64,000 bases of DNA, from positions 187,402,716-187,466,715 of the forward strand of contig CP136066.1 of assembly GCA_032622095.1 (NCBI GenBank). The letters run 5' to 3'. The DNA is from Siphonodentalium dalli. Lineage: Eukaryota > Mollusca > Scaphopoda > Gadilida > Siphonodentaliidae. Shown here one piece after another: positions 25,555-35,245 of this stretch. Made by a program: the position numbers and the translations under genes. The notes under the pieces are model-generated. The model did no database searches. It was not told the DNA's origin and saw only the letters and a list, made by a program, of their open reading frames with translations. Numbering within the stretch: the first letter of the stretch is position 1; each line of letters begins with the position of its first letter.

Positions 25555-26275
25555 ATATAATGCACCCAGGGCCGATAAGGTTCGGGGTGATTTATGTGGT
25601 TCTTTGATCCTGTCATCCGGCAGACATTCCGGTTTTTCGGTACGATCCGTTCCGTATCGGCCGAACTTAAAGTCCGCATTTTACATCCGCCCGGAATGCT
25701 GCCTCCTTCCGGTAACTGAGAAAGCAATTCACTTTTGAATTATACGCATCGCGCTCCCTCCCTCCCCCCTTGGAGCTCCATGCCCCGCTTTGTTCGGCGT
25801 CCCGAGTGGCACGCCATATTCATTGTTCTGTGATGCCTGTTTTGTTTTGGGCCTAGGGCCCTGTGTATTTGCATCTCGTTGCTGCTGTTTGTTTTCCCTT
25901 TCAGGTGCTGTGTCATCAGTGCCATTGATCCAGCTTTGGTGCGTCCTGCAGGGGTAACTTTGGTGTTGCCCGCCCATACCACGGTGCTTAGCCATAGGGA
26001 GTTGGGCTGTCCAGTGGTCTCTACTGCCATTCCTGCGTCGCACTCGTTGGGCTTCTCCCTGGTGGCCGTGTGTGCTTATTGCTTAGGGCGCCTCATAGCA
26101 ATTCTTGGCGCCGGCTCCGAATCGTACCTTAGCTCGTTGGGCCATGCTCGTGCCTGCGCTGTACAGCAGTATTTCTTCAGCGTTCTCTGCTTCGGCTTCT
26201 CGTCAGAGCGAAGGCTCTGCTTAATTGGTTTTCCATGCGTATGGGCTATCTGCAGGACAAGCTTATAATTTCATT
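25555..26275. other. GC-rich island of unknown origin
   Basis: This stretch is clearly richer in G+C and CpG than its surroundings, with sharp edges against AT-rich DNA at ~25550 and ~26280. Open frames exist on both strands (25879-26268 plus; 25729-26043 minus), but neither shows a recognisable domain. It could be a promoter-associated CpG island, a host gene fragment or part of a transposon. I cannot decide. Confidence 0.4.
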
Positions 26276-26279
26276 AAAG

Positions 26280-27165
26280 CTGAGATCATAACCCACTCAT
26301 GTGTTGTCATTTAAATATTCCATGCAGTAGTGGCAGGGCTGTCACTGGTGGGGGTAGTGTCTCTTGGATCTGAGTGATCACATAAATTTGGAAAAAAAAC
26401 AAATTTGAAAAATGAATTATTTTTTTTAATTTTAATTTGAAACAAAAATAAGACAGTTATAACATCTGCCGGGGTACCCCGAATCACCACAACAAATTTG
26501 GTTCAAAGCGGTCCAGGGCTCTGGAAGAAAAATCGCAGACAGACAGACATATCCCTGAACTCTTTAAAATATCTAAACCAGAGAACACACGTTCGTTTTA
26601 CCATTAAATGTGAAAAAATATTACAAGACTTAGTGTCATGCTGAATGAAAAACATTGTTACAATCACGGATAAATTTATAACATCATGGCGCAAATATAA
26701 ATGTCAGTATAATATGATTTGACAACAAGATAGTTATTTCAATTTAGCACTGAATGTATGCATGGATATCAAAATTAGGGTGAAGAAAGATGGCAGCAGA
26801 ATTATTAATGCAGCCATTGGCCGGCACAGTCGCTGATTGGTCGAATATATCTGCTAATAATTATTTCACTGAAAGGCCCATTAAAGGCCCGCATAACTGG
26901 AGTTTGTGATTATTTCTACATAGAGCCATGGATATTATCTATATTTTTATTGTTGATCCGGTTCACAAAATAGAGTATGTCATACGTGCCGCCAATGTAC
27001 GTGTCTCAAAACCGTCCACAGAGCGACAGACAATCTCTCTCTTCGGTCTGACTCAAAACATGTACAGAGCCACTCAAAACAAATATGAATACTAAAATTT
27101 CTTTTGTTTTTATGTTTGTTGTGAACATTATTGTATGTCTTTGATTTATCCAGGTATCGTGTGAA
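26280..27165. other. Intergenic DNA downstream of the cGAS-like gene
   Basis: No gene, repeat pair or RNA is recognisable. A TTTATT near 26950 would read AATAAA on the minus strand and could be a distant poly(A) signal for the gene at 27169-28582. This is speculative. Confidence 0.3.
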
Positions 27166-27168
27166 CGA

Positions 27169-28582
27169 TCAGACGATCGGATCGTATATAATTAAATCTC
27201 CGTTCCGCTCGAACAGTTTGTGAAAGCAATCTGGAACTCTCCTGATTATCTTCGACAATTTCACAACAATATCTTCACAAATTTCGTCAGATGATCGAGC
27301 CAGTAGGTTCATTTCTGGTACAAAATAATGCTGCAAATTATGGCTTCGATAGGCTTCAATGAGAAAATGTACTAAATTGTGAAGATTTGTGAGTAGTTTA
27401 CTGTTGTCCCAATCGGCGGGATCGGCACGTTCACACATCCAAAGAAAAACTGTTTTAAGATAATAAGATCTAATGTTGTCGTCTTCAACGCCGAATTTAA
27501 TGAGGATTTTGAACGCCAAATAACATAACTTTTTATCTTCACTCAGCGCGTGGCACAGTTTGAATTCTGCCCGTGCAAAGGATAGATAATAGTCAGTGTC
27601 CTCTGTCTCTGAGTTAGGAGACGGTTTACCTACTACGTTGAATCCCTCCGTTGCTATGATACTGGTAATCTCGTCTGACGGCCAATTGCGAGTTCGATTG
27701 ATCCATTGCAATGCTGGTCTAGGCCAACCACTGACACGGAAGGAAGCAACCCAATCAACCGAGCTCTTTGGAAGCGTACTGGTGACTTCCCGTGCAGACA
27801 GTACGTATTGTTTGGAAGGAGGGGGTAACGGGGTCTTCGACGAAAACATCTGACATAAATTTTGGAATAGATTCTTCCGGATCTGTGTCAAAGTATATCA
27901 GTCTCAGAAGTTCAGAAATTCTACCATATCCGTAAATGAGATATGCTTCTTTGCAGTATTCCTTCTTCCATGTTTTTATTTTTGTATCCATATCCACGGC
28001 GTGAAACCCTGACGCCCTAAAATAGTTCGAACTGACGGAATGCAGTTCTCTTGCAGATGCGCCGATTCCACTAGTCGTCTGTTTACCAATCTCTTTGAAC
28101 ATTCTTTGCATCAAGTAAAAAAATATGGAGAATTCGCCTAGTTTTTCATGCCAGTTGTCAAAACTGTGGCCAAGTAGTCCCCCTGCAGCACCAGCATATG
28201 CATGTGTACGCTCGATTAATTCCCACATTCCGAATCCCAATTCAGATGACGCCACCTTATCCCTCTTGATTAATTCGCCACCCACACTAATCTTGCAGTG
28301 ACAAGGGAACATTTCATTGTAATCAAAATTCTTTTCTTCTATCCCTTTTTGAGCAATGTTGTTTTCATTCATAACATCTATATCGCCAACATCTCCTTTT
28401 TTGCAAACCTTGAAACCATCGCGACTGCTTCCAACAAATACCAAGTTATCCGGATTATACCCACATGCCTCATATATATGCTTCAGAATAATCGGAAACG
28501 CTTTATTCAGTTTGTAAGATTTATTATCAGCATCTTGGGCCTTGTGGATCTTAGATGATATAAGTTTTGCTAAGTCAGCCAT
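27169..28582 (-). CDS. Mab-21-like / cGAS-like receptor (cGLR), one frameshift
   Basis: The protein belongs to the Mab-21/cGAS nucleotidyltransferase family. Active cGLRs sense nucleic acid and make a cyclic dinucleotide that signals through STING in the cytosol. In the first frame (28582-27755) the catalytic loop GSSRDGF sits at residues 51-57 and the first two metal-binding acids form DID at 67-69. The second frame (27891-27169) holds SSVDWVASFRVSGWP, whose Asp (codon 27756-27754) fits the third catalytic acid. The C-terminal helical domain follows, with WINRTRNWP, LSFARAEF, YYLKTVFLWMCE and HYFVPEMNLL, all characteristic of Mab-21 proteins. The length of ~470 codons in a single exon is normal. 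The two frames overlap, and the switch lies at about 27800-27890, near runs of G5 and G4. The start ATG at 28582 is the first in frame. The zinc loop of vertebrate cGAS is not seen. It may be a recent pseudogene or a functional gene with a sequence error. The family call is firm; activity is inferred. Confidence 0.87.
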
Positions 28583-28836
28583 TTCACGTAATGTTTCGAC
28601 TTACTCCCAGTGCGAAGTTAAAATTAGATTGGAGTTTACACAACGCAGGACAGTTCAGGCATGTATTTTGTGATCTTGCGTTGACGATGTCGTGTAGTGA
28701 GTTTCCTATAATTAAAAAAATATATCATATATTTACAAGGAATCAAATTTGAAATAATATATCATTTTATTATAATCACACACCCTCTATATTCACACAA
28801 TTAGCGCCCGTAAGAATCAGTACAAATCATGATACT

Positions 28837-29200
28837 GTGTCTGTCATTTGCAGAATGAGGTCCCCAGAGGGTGAATTTAGTGACGCTATCCCGCATAGCG
28901 GGCGAGCATCATTGAATTCACCCTCTGGGGGACCTCATTCTACTAAGGCCCTCAACTGCTATGGTAGACCTAGGATCAGATTGAAGTTCCCCAGTTGAAG
29001 TTGGTGATGTTCGCCCATTGGGCACCTCAATTATGAATTTTATCTTCTGCAATTTAGGGGATATAGGAACTTCCTAGAAGGGAAATGTAACTAAAAATAA
29101 TGTTAATTTAATACTATAGATACTTTCCAGAAGATGACGCCTTCGGGATAGCGTAACTAATTTCACCCTCTCGGGACCTCATTCTGCAAATGACAGACAC
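28837..29200. mobile_element. 364-bp fold-back MITE upstream of the cGLR
   Basis: The termini GTGTCTGTCATTTGCAGAAT and the exact complement enclose a segment that has a third inverted copy of the GAGGTCC...AGGGTGAATT arm at ~28915-28945. The left flank (28771-28836) recurs at ~54528-54592, and the two copies diverge exactly at the element boundary. That supports the left end. The right flank could not be matched. It lies 255 bp upstream of the cGLR start codon. Confidence 0.72.
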
Positions 29201-29263
29201 GCTATTTGCAGGCTTGCAACTGAAACCCCCGCTCTTCATTAAAAGCAACGAACTCACCACGTG

Positions 29264-29865
29264 CAGGGTTCGCGCTGGCCCGAAATTTACTTTTGCCGAA
29301 TATTTTGCCAAATGAAAATGCTTTTTGCCAAATGCTGTTATGAATTGCCAAATGCTATCAGTTTCTACAACATTGTTTCTTTTATTTTGACCATTTGATA
29401 ATCGCTGCTTGAGCGACCTTTGATATCGATAGGAAAGCAGTTAGTTATTAATAATTCTCGCCTCTTTGGGTTTATCATAGAACAATAAACCAACAACGTC
29501 ACAATGCAATTGTAGAAAGGGTTCTTCATCAGAAAGGCACATCGAAACAAAGAGGATTAGCTCTCTAAACACCGCCACCAGGCACACTAGAAATCCCTCC
29601 ACCCGTCGATACTAATAATATCAGATTAATTGCATCTTGATAGAGGCGTTAACTTTTAATAACCTTATACATGTGTTAATCACCACTAATACCATTAATA
29701 ATGAAAGAGTTTCCTGAAACGAGTGGTATAGATTGACAAATATTAATAAACTTTCTTGAGGAATCAAAAGTGACTTGCCAATTTTTTTGCCAAATGAAAA
29801 TATTTTTTGCCAAATGTGAATTATTTTGCCATTGGCAAATTTGGCAAGTTGCAGCGCGAACCCTG
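29264..29865. mobile_element. hAT-like MITE (602 bp)
   Basis: The ends are CAGGGTTCGCGCTG and its complement. The flanking octamers are ACCACGTG (29256-29263) and CCTACGTG (29866-29873), six of eight matching. The subterminal regions carry several TTTTGCCAAATG repeats, as expected for transposase-binding sites in hAT elements. There is no coding capacity. Confidence 0.78.
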
Positions 29866-29881
29866 CCTACGTGAATTTTTA

Positions 29882-30251
29882 CCCTGTGCCAATGCATTCT
29901 CTTATATATGCGAGTCGACCATAGGTCGCCTCGCATATATAAGAGAATGCATTGGCCTAACAATTTTTTATCATTTTTTTAAAATAAATGTTTCTTACAA
30001 TTTTTAGGACATAAAATAAAAAAAACATCCATTACCCTGCAGGGAGCCCCACACATATATAGAAGCATATAGAAGAGTGTCGTCTGCTCATGTTTGTCTG
30101 GGGCTCTGTATGGGTGAAATTATTAAATTGTTAAAGAATACAAGAAAAAAGTATTAAAATTGTAAAAAATTGTTAGGCCAATGCATGCTCTTATATATGC
30201 GAGGCGACCTATGGTCGACTCGCATATATAAGAGAATGCATTGGCACAGGG
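29882..30251. mobile_element. 370-bp palindromic MITE with palindromic arms
   Basis: The termini CCCTGTGCCAATGCATTCTC are perfectly inverted, and TA flanks both sides (29880-29881, 30252-30253). Each arm is itself a ~65-bp palindrome: TTATATATGCGAG, a short GTCGACCATAGGTCG core, then the complement. The element can therefore form one large or two small cruciforms. A second, shortened copy lies at 50595-50803. Confidence 0.85.
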
Positions 30252-30715
30252 TAAAAAAATTAGAGCTCGTCTTTACATTGATTCAGACGGATTAATATCA
30301 TTTAGACTATCCGCACATGTCACCAACACCATACAATGCAAAATGATTGCTTTGTTCGTTAAAGTTAAATTCTCGTCCAACTTCGTTGCACTTACAAAAT
30401 AGACACAAAACAAAGAGGAAAATTGGGGAACAATATTTTCCGTCACCAGCCATGAGCGCACAATACTGTCGGTTGTGAAGAGTCTCAGTCAAAAAAAGAA
30501 GAATAACGGTATGAAGGACGAATATGAGAAAATCGAAGTAAAAACAGAGGTATATGTATTACTATTGAACTAGACACTATCGGCCGAATTCTGGTCCCTG
30601 GTCTAGACCAGGGTTTCATGTAAACCATAGTCTAGACCAGGCCGAAACCACGGTGATCGCCATGTGTTACCCAGCTTCGAGGCGAGTAAGCTGGTATTAT
30701 TGGTCAGCACTGGTC

Positions 30716-31070
30716 CGTATTCTCGTCTTTTTGAAACTCAGGTTTACGTAAACCAAGGTTTGCCTTCTTATTGTCATTCAAGCCTGTGTCGGTCTGTTCA
30801 TAATTCGAACAATGTGGTAACGTACAAGTTGTGGTAACAGAAACATATGTATTTTTTGGAAGCATTTATCTTTATGTTAACCAAATAGGAATTGTGTTTT
30901 ATTGATATGCCGTGTAGAAGAAAGATTATAATTATATATGAACTGGACAAAATGTAATATAATCGATAATTATGTGTGTTATAGGTAATAGTCTACAACT
31001 GAGACCTAGTACCCCCCCTGGTCTGAGATTTTTGTATAAACCGAGACTTGAACCTGAGACGAGAATACCA
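30716..31070. mobile_element. Nested ~350-bp MITE
   Basis: GTATTCTCGTC near the left end and GACGAGAATAC near the right, followed inward by inverted stretches around GGTTTACGTAAACC and GGTTTATAC. The arms match imperfectly and the boundaries are uncertain by a few bases. Confidence 0.55.
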
Positions 31071-32060
31071 ATTTCTGTTTTCGCAGTAACGATACAGATT
31101 GGTAATTTGATTGTAATCATGCGTGCGTTTATCTGGCTTTACAGCGGAGTTTTATTTATAACACCCTTGCCTTGTTTGAAAGCATATTACCGTTAGATGG
31201 ATTAAGTCAGATTTTCGTGCTATTATTTCTAATATGTTATCGATGGGTTTGGTTGACACGGATAAATAGGGAATGATAGTAGTTTTGCAATCTGAACGTA
31301 ATCCGCATTGGATGCGGGTGTCTTTCGTTCCGTGTTTCTGAAATGAATTGAGGTCGGAGCTAGTTTTGATAGTACTAATTCATCATTTGAGACTGGACTG
31401 GATATACAATATAACAGCAAAAACTCTCAAAATTATATTTTTAAGTCAGAACGAAAAATTGTGGTTCAAAATAAGGAAATGTCCGATTAAATTGAATTAA
31501 ATTAAATTAAATGCATGGGACCCCTGCTCTTGATTAATGATTATTTGGTCCAGTTTCTTAAGTCTTGACATTTCAAATTGGTTTATTTGTCATAATTTAT
31601 CTTTAAACATGGATTTGGAAACAAATTACATGGCTATGGAAATATCTGCTACTCCTATCGGAAGTGTGATACAACGCACCCATGTGGATTTTTTCCGATA
31701 CCCCCACTAAACGACCCCCCCCCCCCACACACACCCCCACCCCCCCCCCCCCGTTGTGTACATTTTCAATCACGGCGATAGTTATTTAGAATCTTTCTAA
31801 ATTTTCAACTTATTGCAAATTCCCAAGACCGCGAAATTACGTTGCACATGTCACCCCCCTCACCCCAATGAATTGTTGAAAATTTCCAACAAGTACCTCA
31901 CTATTTCTAGTTGTTGGAAATTCCCACCTGATATCCCCTATAATAATGGTTCAAAATGTTTTCAAGAGCTGAATGTAATTTATGTGTAATATTTTGACGC
32001 AAAGTTGAACAATATATAGTTGGTTCTTGATCTGAACAATCAATATTTTACACTATACAT
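31071..32060. other. Interior of the 2-kb element, no gene seen
   Basis: Contains a C-rich tract at ~31708-31753, short ATTAAATTAA runs at ~31485-31511, and no protein or RNA that I recognise. Confidence 0.4.
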
Positions 32061-32069
32061 TGATTGTAA

Positions 32070-32165
32070 AGGACGCCGGTGGTCCCGTCGGTAGAATGCT
32101 CGGGGCATTACCCCGCCATTTGCCATCTAGCGCTGACGAAGCTTGTTCGAAAGCGCGGTTTCGCG
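32070..32165 (+). repeat. tRNA-Gly-like head, possible SINE
   Basis: CGGTGGTCCCGTCGGTAGAA followed by TGCTCGG resembles the 5' half of tRNA-Gly, including an A-box-like segment (TGGTCCCGTCGG). A weak B-box-like GTTCGAA lies at ~32144. It does not fold into a full tRNA and is best taken as a tRNA-derived SINE head or a tRNA relic. Confidence 0.45.
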
Positions 32166-32631
32166 ATCCACTCTAAGTGAGGATAATCTTATTCGTGTAT
32201 CTGGGCAAGTTTGTCGGTCCCATTCCGGGGTCGGTATTTCTACACACAGCGGAGTGTTTCTCGGTGAAATTTACTCTCTGCGTAGACTTTCCTCCACCCG
32301 TAAAACTGACAACGTCGTGACATCCGCATAGGGGGTGAGAAATCCGCACCACCCCTGCCCCGTGATCCCTGTCGAACGGCGACGGCATACAGATACCGCT
32401 ATACAACACGGATATAAGCCGCTTTCACGTGCTCAGGTTTGGAGACACCAACACACCAATCTCGATGCAGCGCTCAGCACGCTTTTGTCCATAGATTGTC
32501 ATTGATTGTCGTTGATTGTACAACAATGCGCCGATCCCAGCTTGCGACCAGGTGGTTTCGCGAAACCAAGTCCTGACATGGAACACCGTGATTATTAGGG
32601 TGGTCTAGACCCGAGACCAGAATTCAGCCGT

Positions 32632-33108
32632 ATGAAATTCGAATGTTACCGGAAAGGTGTTACTGCTAAATATTGGGACAGTCGGAAATTAATGGAAAAA
32701 TCTGGAGCTGTATGGCGATTTGTTAGCGATACTGGTAAGAATATTGTGGAGGACATTGTCAATGTACCAACGAAAACAAAATCGAGACGAGTCACAATTC
32801 ATTTAATTAGGACCCAAAACAAAATTATGCTACAGGGTACAAAGGCCAATATTTCATGGTGGATTCAAAATGTTCTTCCAGCAGTTTATGAGACTGGATT
32901 CGGCTCTGTAGTTATACCTGGAACATTCAAGGATATAAATGATGCCATTGATTGGGAGAAAGCGGAAGAAACTGTGAATAAGGATCCCAACGGTGCAGAT
33001 GGAGAGGAAGAGATCACTGATGGCAAAGCTATACCTGGACACGACGAGAGCGTGGTGCAGTGTGATGAGGTCAATAAGAAAGATGTGTTGCAAATTCTGG
33101 AACATTGA
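32632..33108 (+). CDS. N-terminal domain of an SGNH-type ORF1-like protein
   Basis: 158 codons. Residues ~54-88 read SRRVTIHLIRTQNKIMLQG followed by WWIQNVLPAVYE. This resembles a beta-rich segment ('VTI-.-TQ-K-LVQG') found N-terminal to SGNH hydrolase domains in many uncharacterised invertebrate proteins, some of them retroelement-encoded. The acidic tail (residues ~112-145) is probably disordered. The ATG at 32632 overlaps the target duplication of the upstream 2-kb element. Without that element the same ATG would be present and the frame would run 17 sense codons further upstream, without another ATG, to a TGA. The frame ends at TGA 33106-33108, and the next frame begins in the -1 register. 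The function is unknown, and the family parallel is from memory. Confidence 0.6.
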   Translation: MKFECYRKGVTAKYWDSRKLMEKSGAVWRFVSDTGKNIVEDIVNVPTKTKSRRVTIHLIRTQNKIMLQGTKANISWWIQNVLPAVYETGFGSVVIPGTFKDINDAIDWEKAEETVNKDPNGADGEEEITDGKAIPGHDESVVQCDEVNKKDVLQILEH

Positions 33109-33689
33109 ATTTTCTGTCAACCGCATCTATCAAACGGTCAGTGGATGACATGCAGCTCATGGTTGAAGAAACTAAACTGGAACAAAATGAAATGAATAAC
33201 TATACCCACGCAGCAATCGCGGGTATTTCACGGGAACTGAAAGAGGATATGGACAAAAAGACTTCCGAAATGACAAGCAAAATACGGAAAAGTTTCGAAA
33301 TTAAAATATCAGAGTTGGAGGATAAACTCGCAAAGTTAGAAAAAGAATGCAAGGAACTGAAGCGACATAATGGTCGACTTGCTAATCAGGTTTCTTCATT
33401 GAAAAAGTCTATAAAAGGACATGAATGCCCGACCGCTGATATTGAAGAAACTGCTACTCCAAATTCGAAACCAGGAAATGTGAAATCTAAGGAATGCAAA
33501 GAAATCACATCTGGCGATTGTGATTCAGAGGAACTGATTCTGGATGAAAGTGTGGTAGTCTCAAATAAATTCGACGCCTTATCATTTCTAAATGAAAGTT
33601 TGCAGTCGATTCCAGGAGAGTGTGACCTTGATTATTCTGATGCGAAGCATGCAAATGGGACATCGGAATCAGACAATTACAGCCACTAG
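33078..33689 (+). CDS. Coiled-coil segment of the same protein
   Basis: This open frame starts after a stop at 33075. Its first ATG is at 33150; the TTG at 33105 overlaps the previous stop. Residues from ~33205 to 33410 form a long charged heptad region (e.g. KISELEDKLAKLEKECKELK), a clear coiled coil likely used for oligomerisation, as in many non-LTR retrotransposon ORF1 proteins. An acidic, serine-rich linker follows. The frame closes with TAG at 33687-33689 and, without a change of register, continues into the SGNH domain. The frame change from the preceding segment has no obvious slippery heptamer, so a mutation or a sequence error is more likely than programmed frameshifting. Confidence 0.6.
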   Translation, partial: ERCVANSGTLNFLSTASIKRSVDDMQLMVEETKLEQNEMNNYTHAAIAGISRELKEDMDKKTSEMTSKIRKSFEIKISELEDKLAKLEKECKELKRHNGRLANQVSSLKKSIKGHECPTADIEETATPNSKPGNVKSKECKEITSGDCDSEELILDESVVVSNKFDALSFLNESLQSIPGECDLDYSDAKHANGTSESDNYSH

Positions 33690-34535
33690 AACCTGACTAA
33701 AACGTCTTCACTCCAAATACCAATTCATCTCATCCTTGGTGATTCTGTTTTAAGAAAGCTCGATCCAAATAGGATGGCGTTAGTATGTGAGCGTGCGGAG
33801 ATAGTGTTCCAACCAGGTCACAGGATTGCCGGCTTAATGAGATGGCTGGACGATGACAATACTGTAAAGTTCAATAATGTACATAAAGTTACAGTACATT
33901 TTGGCATCAACAGTTGTCGCTATGGTATGCAGACGTCGAGAGAGGAAATTTCGGACTTGATAGGGAAACTTCGAGAAAAATTACCTGCAGCAAAGATAAG
34001 TTATTCTTCAATTCTCCCTACGCTGCATTCGGACCGCATCAATGAATTGGTTCTTGAAACAAATAACCTTATTCGTGAGGTGTGTCAAAATAATGGGTGT
34101 AATTTTATAGACAACTCGCCTGGATTTGTGAATTTGAACACATCTGAGATCTACAGAGACTTGTATTGGGACAATTGGCACCCTAGTTATTCGGCAGTCA
34201 GGGTCTTAGCTAAGAACATTACATATCCGAAGAATACTCAACAACCAGGACAATTTCAAAGTAAATTCCAACAAGATAATAGATGGTACAACCGACAGAA
34301 CTTCTCACATAATCATTACAGAGGAGACGCTCACAGCGGGAGAGTTACACAGGACCAGAGATTTGGAACAGCATTCGCCGGTTCGTTTAAGGCGCGACAG
34401 CCAAGCGTTTCAAATCACAATGTGACACAGAATAAGAGTGCACGTACTGACTCTTCTCTGAGAGATGACTTGAGGGTGTTCAGCAGTCAACTTTTGAAAT
34501 TTTCAGAAGCAATCAGTAGAACAGTCAATGCTTAG
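33690..34535 (+). CDS. SGNH/GDSL hydrolase domain, downstream of an in-frame TAG
   Basis: The first internal ATG is at 33774, but the catalytic block lies before it: LILGDSVLRKL with GDS at 33738-33746. Block III is HFGINS (GIN at 33903-33911) and block V is DNWH (Asp 34170-34172, His 34179-34181), completing the Ser-Asp-His arrangement of SGNH esterases. The first 170 codons form the hydrolase fold; the rest (~90 codons) is basic, Q/N-rich linker ending in an amphipathic FSSQLLKFSEAI helix. CR1-like LINE ORF1 proteins are known to carry esterase domains, but no ORF2 follows here. Translation from 33774 would lose the catalytic Ser, so the native product must read through or predate the TAG. 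Confidence 0.72.
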   Translation, partial: NLTKTSSLQIPIHLILGDSVLRKLDPNRMALVCERAEIVFQPGHRIAGLMRWLDDDNTVKFNNVHKVTVHFGINSCRYGMQTSREEISDLIGKLREKLPAAKISYSSILPTLHSDRINELVLETNNLIREVCQNNGCNFIDNSPGFVNLNTSEIYRDLYWDNWHPSYSAVRVLAKNITYPKNTQQPGQFQSKFQQDNRWYNRQNFSHNHYRGDAHSGRVTQDQRFGTAFAGSFKARQPSVSNHNVTQNKSARTDSSLRDDLRVFSSQLLKFSEAISRTVNA

Positions 34536-34639
34536 AAATTGGGATACAATTTAGTTCATATTCATGTGTATATATGTTATTTAATGTGTTATTAAGTGAC
34601 ATATGTATCTGGTATACTTAGTGAATCGGACAAGGGTTA

Positions 34640-35245
34640 GGTAAAACAATTGGTCTTGCAGGGTGACCCCTACTTTAGACGCCACAATCGTACACCCAAC
34701 ACATCCCACCTCGATCCAAAATGGCTGCCGCCCAGAGGTGTCCAAAAATGGCATGGGTCCCATGTTTAAGTTAACCCCTCTGTGGTCGGCCATTTTGCAT
34801 CCGGTTGGGGTGCATGTTTATGGTGCCTTGAGGCCACTCACAACATTCTTTGTATGACATACATAGTATGTCAATGGTTGGCTGAATGGGTCGAGCATGG
34901 GTCCCCTAGTTTAACCCCTCTAGGCGGCATCTTTTTTGGATCGGGGTGGGTGTGGTTAATATTTAGGGTTTCTTGGGGGGCCACCATACACCACTCATTG
35001 ACATAAATCGGTCAAAGGCCCAGAAATGGCATGGGTACCTATATGATCACATCTGGGGTCGGATTAGATTGCTTTGGGGTCCATGCACCCTATAACGCCA
35101 TTTGTTTAACCTAAATCGGTCAGGGGGCTGATAAATTGCATGAGTTCCCTATTTGAACCCATCTGGGCAGTGACCATTTTGGATCGGGTGTATGTGTGGC
35201 CACCCTACAATTAACACCCTTTGTTTGACATATAAGGAATGGAAC
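34640..35245. repeat. Degenerate ~190-bp tandem repeat
   Basis: Phrases such as GCATGGGTCCC, ACCCCTCTG..GGTCGGCCATTTTG and CACCCTACAA recur in direct order about four times with heavy decay. One isolated further copy is at ~37085-37165. No gene is seen. Confidence 0.55.

Larger units (their letters stand above)
30581..32630. mobile_element. 2-kb TIR element ending at a start codon
   Basis: The left end CGGCCGAATTCTGGTC and the following GGTCTAGACCA are matched in inverse orientation by TGGTCTAGACCC and GACCAGAATTCAGCCG at 32601-32630. TAT flanks both sides (30578-30580 and 32631-32633). A shorter inverted pair inside (GTATTCTCGTC at ~30718, GACGAGAATAC at ~31058-31068) looks like a nested MITE. 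No transposase is recognised. The right target duplication supplies the A and T of the downstream ATG. Confidence 0.75.

Noticed and set aside
25879-26268. 129-codon plus-strand frame in the GC-rich island
   Set aside because: Overlapped by minus-strand frames of similar length; no domain; the open state follows from base composition.
33060-33150. Programmed -1 frameshift between the first two SGNH-region frames
   Set aside because: The overlap is short and shows no convincing slippery heptamer or downstream structure by eye. Mutation or sequence error is simpler.
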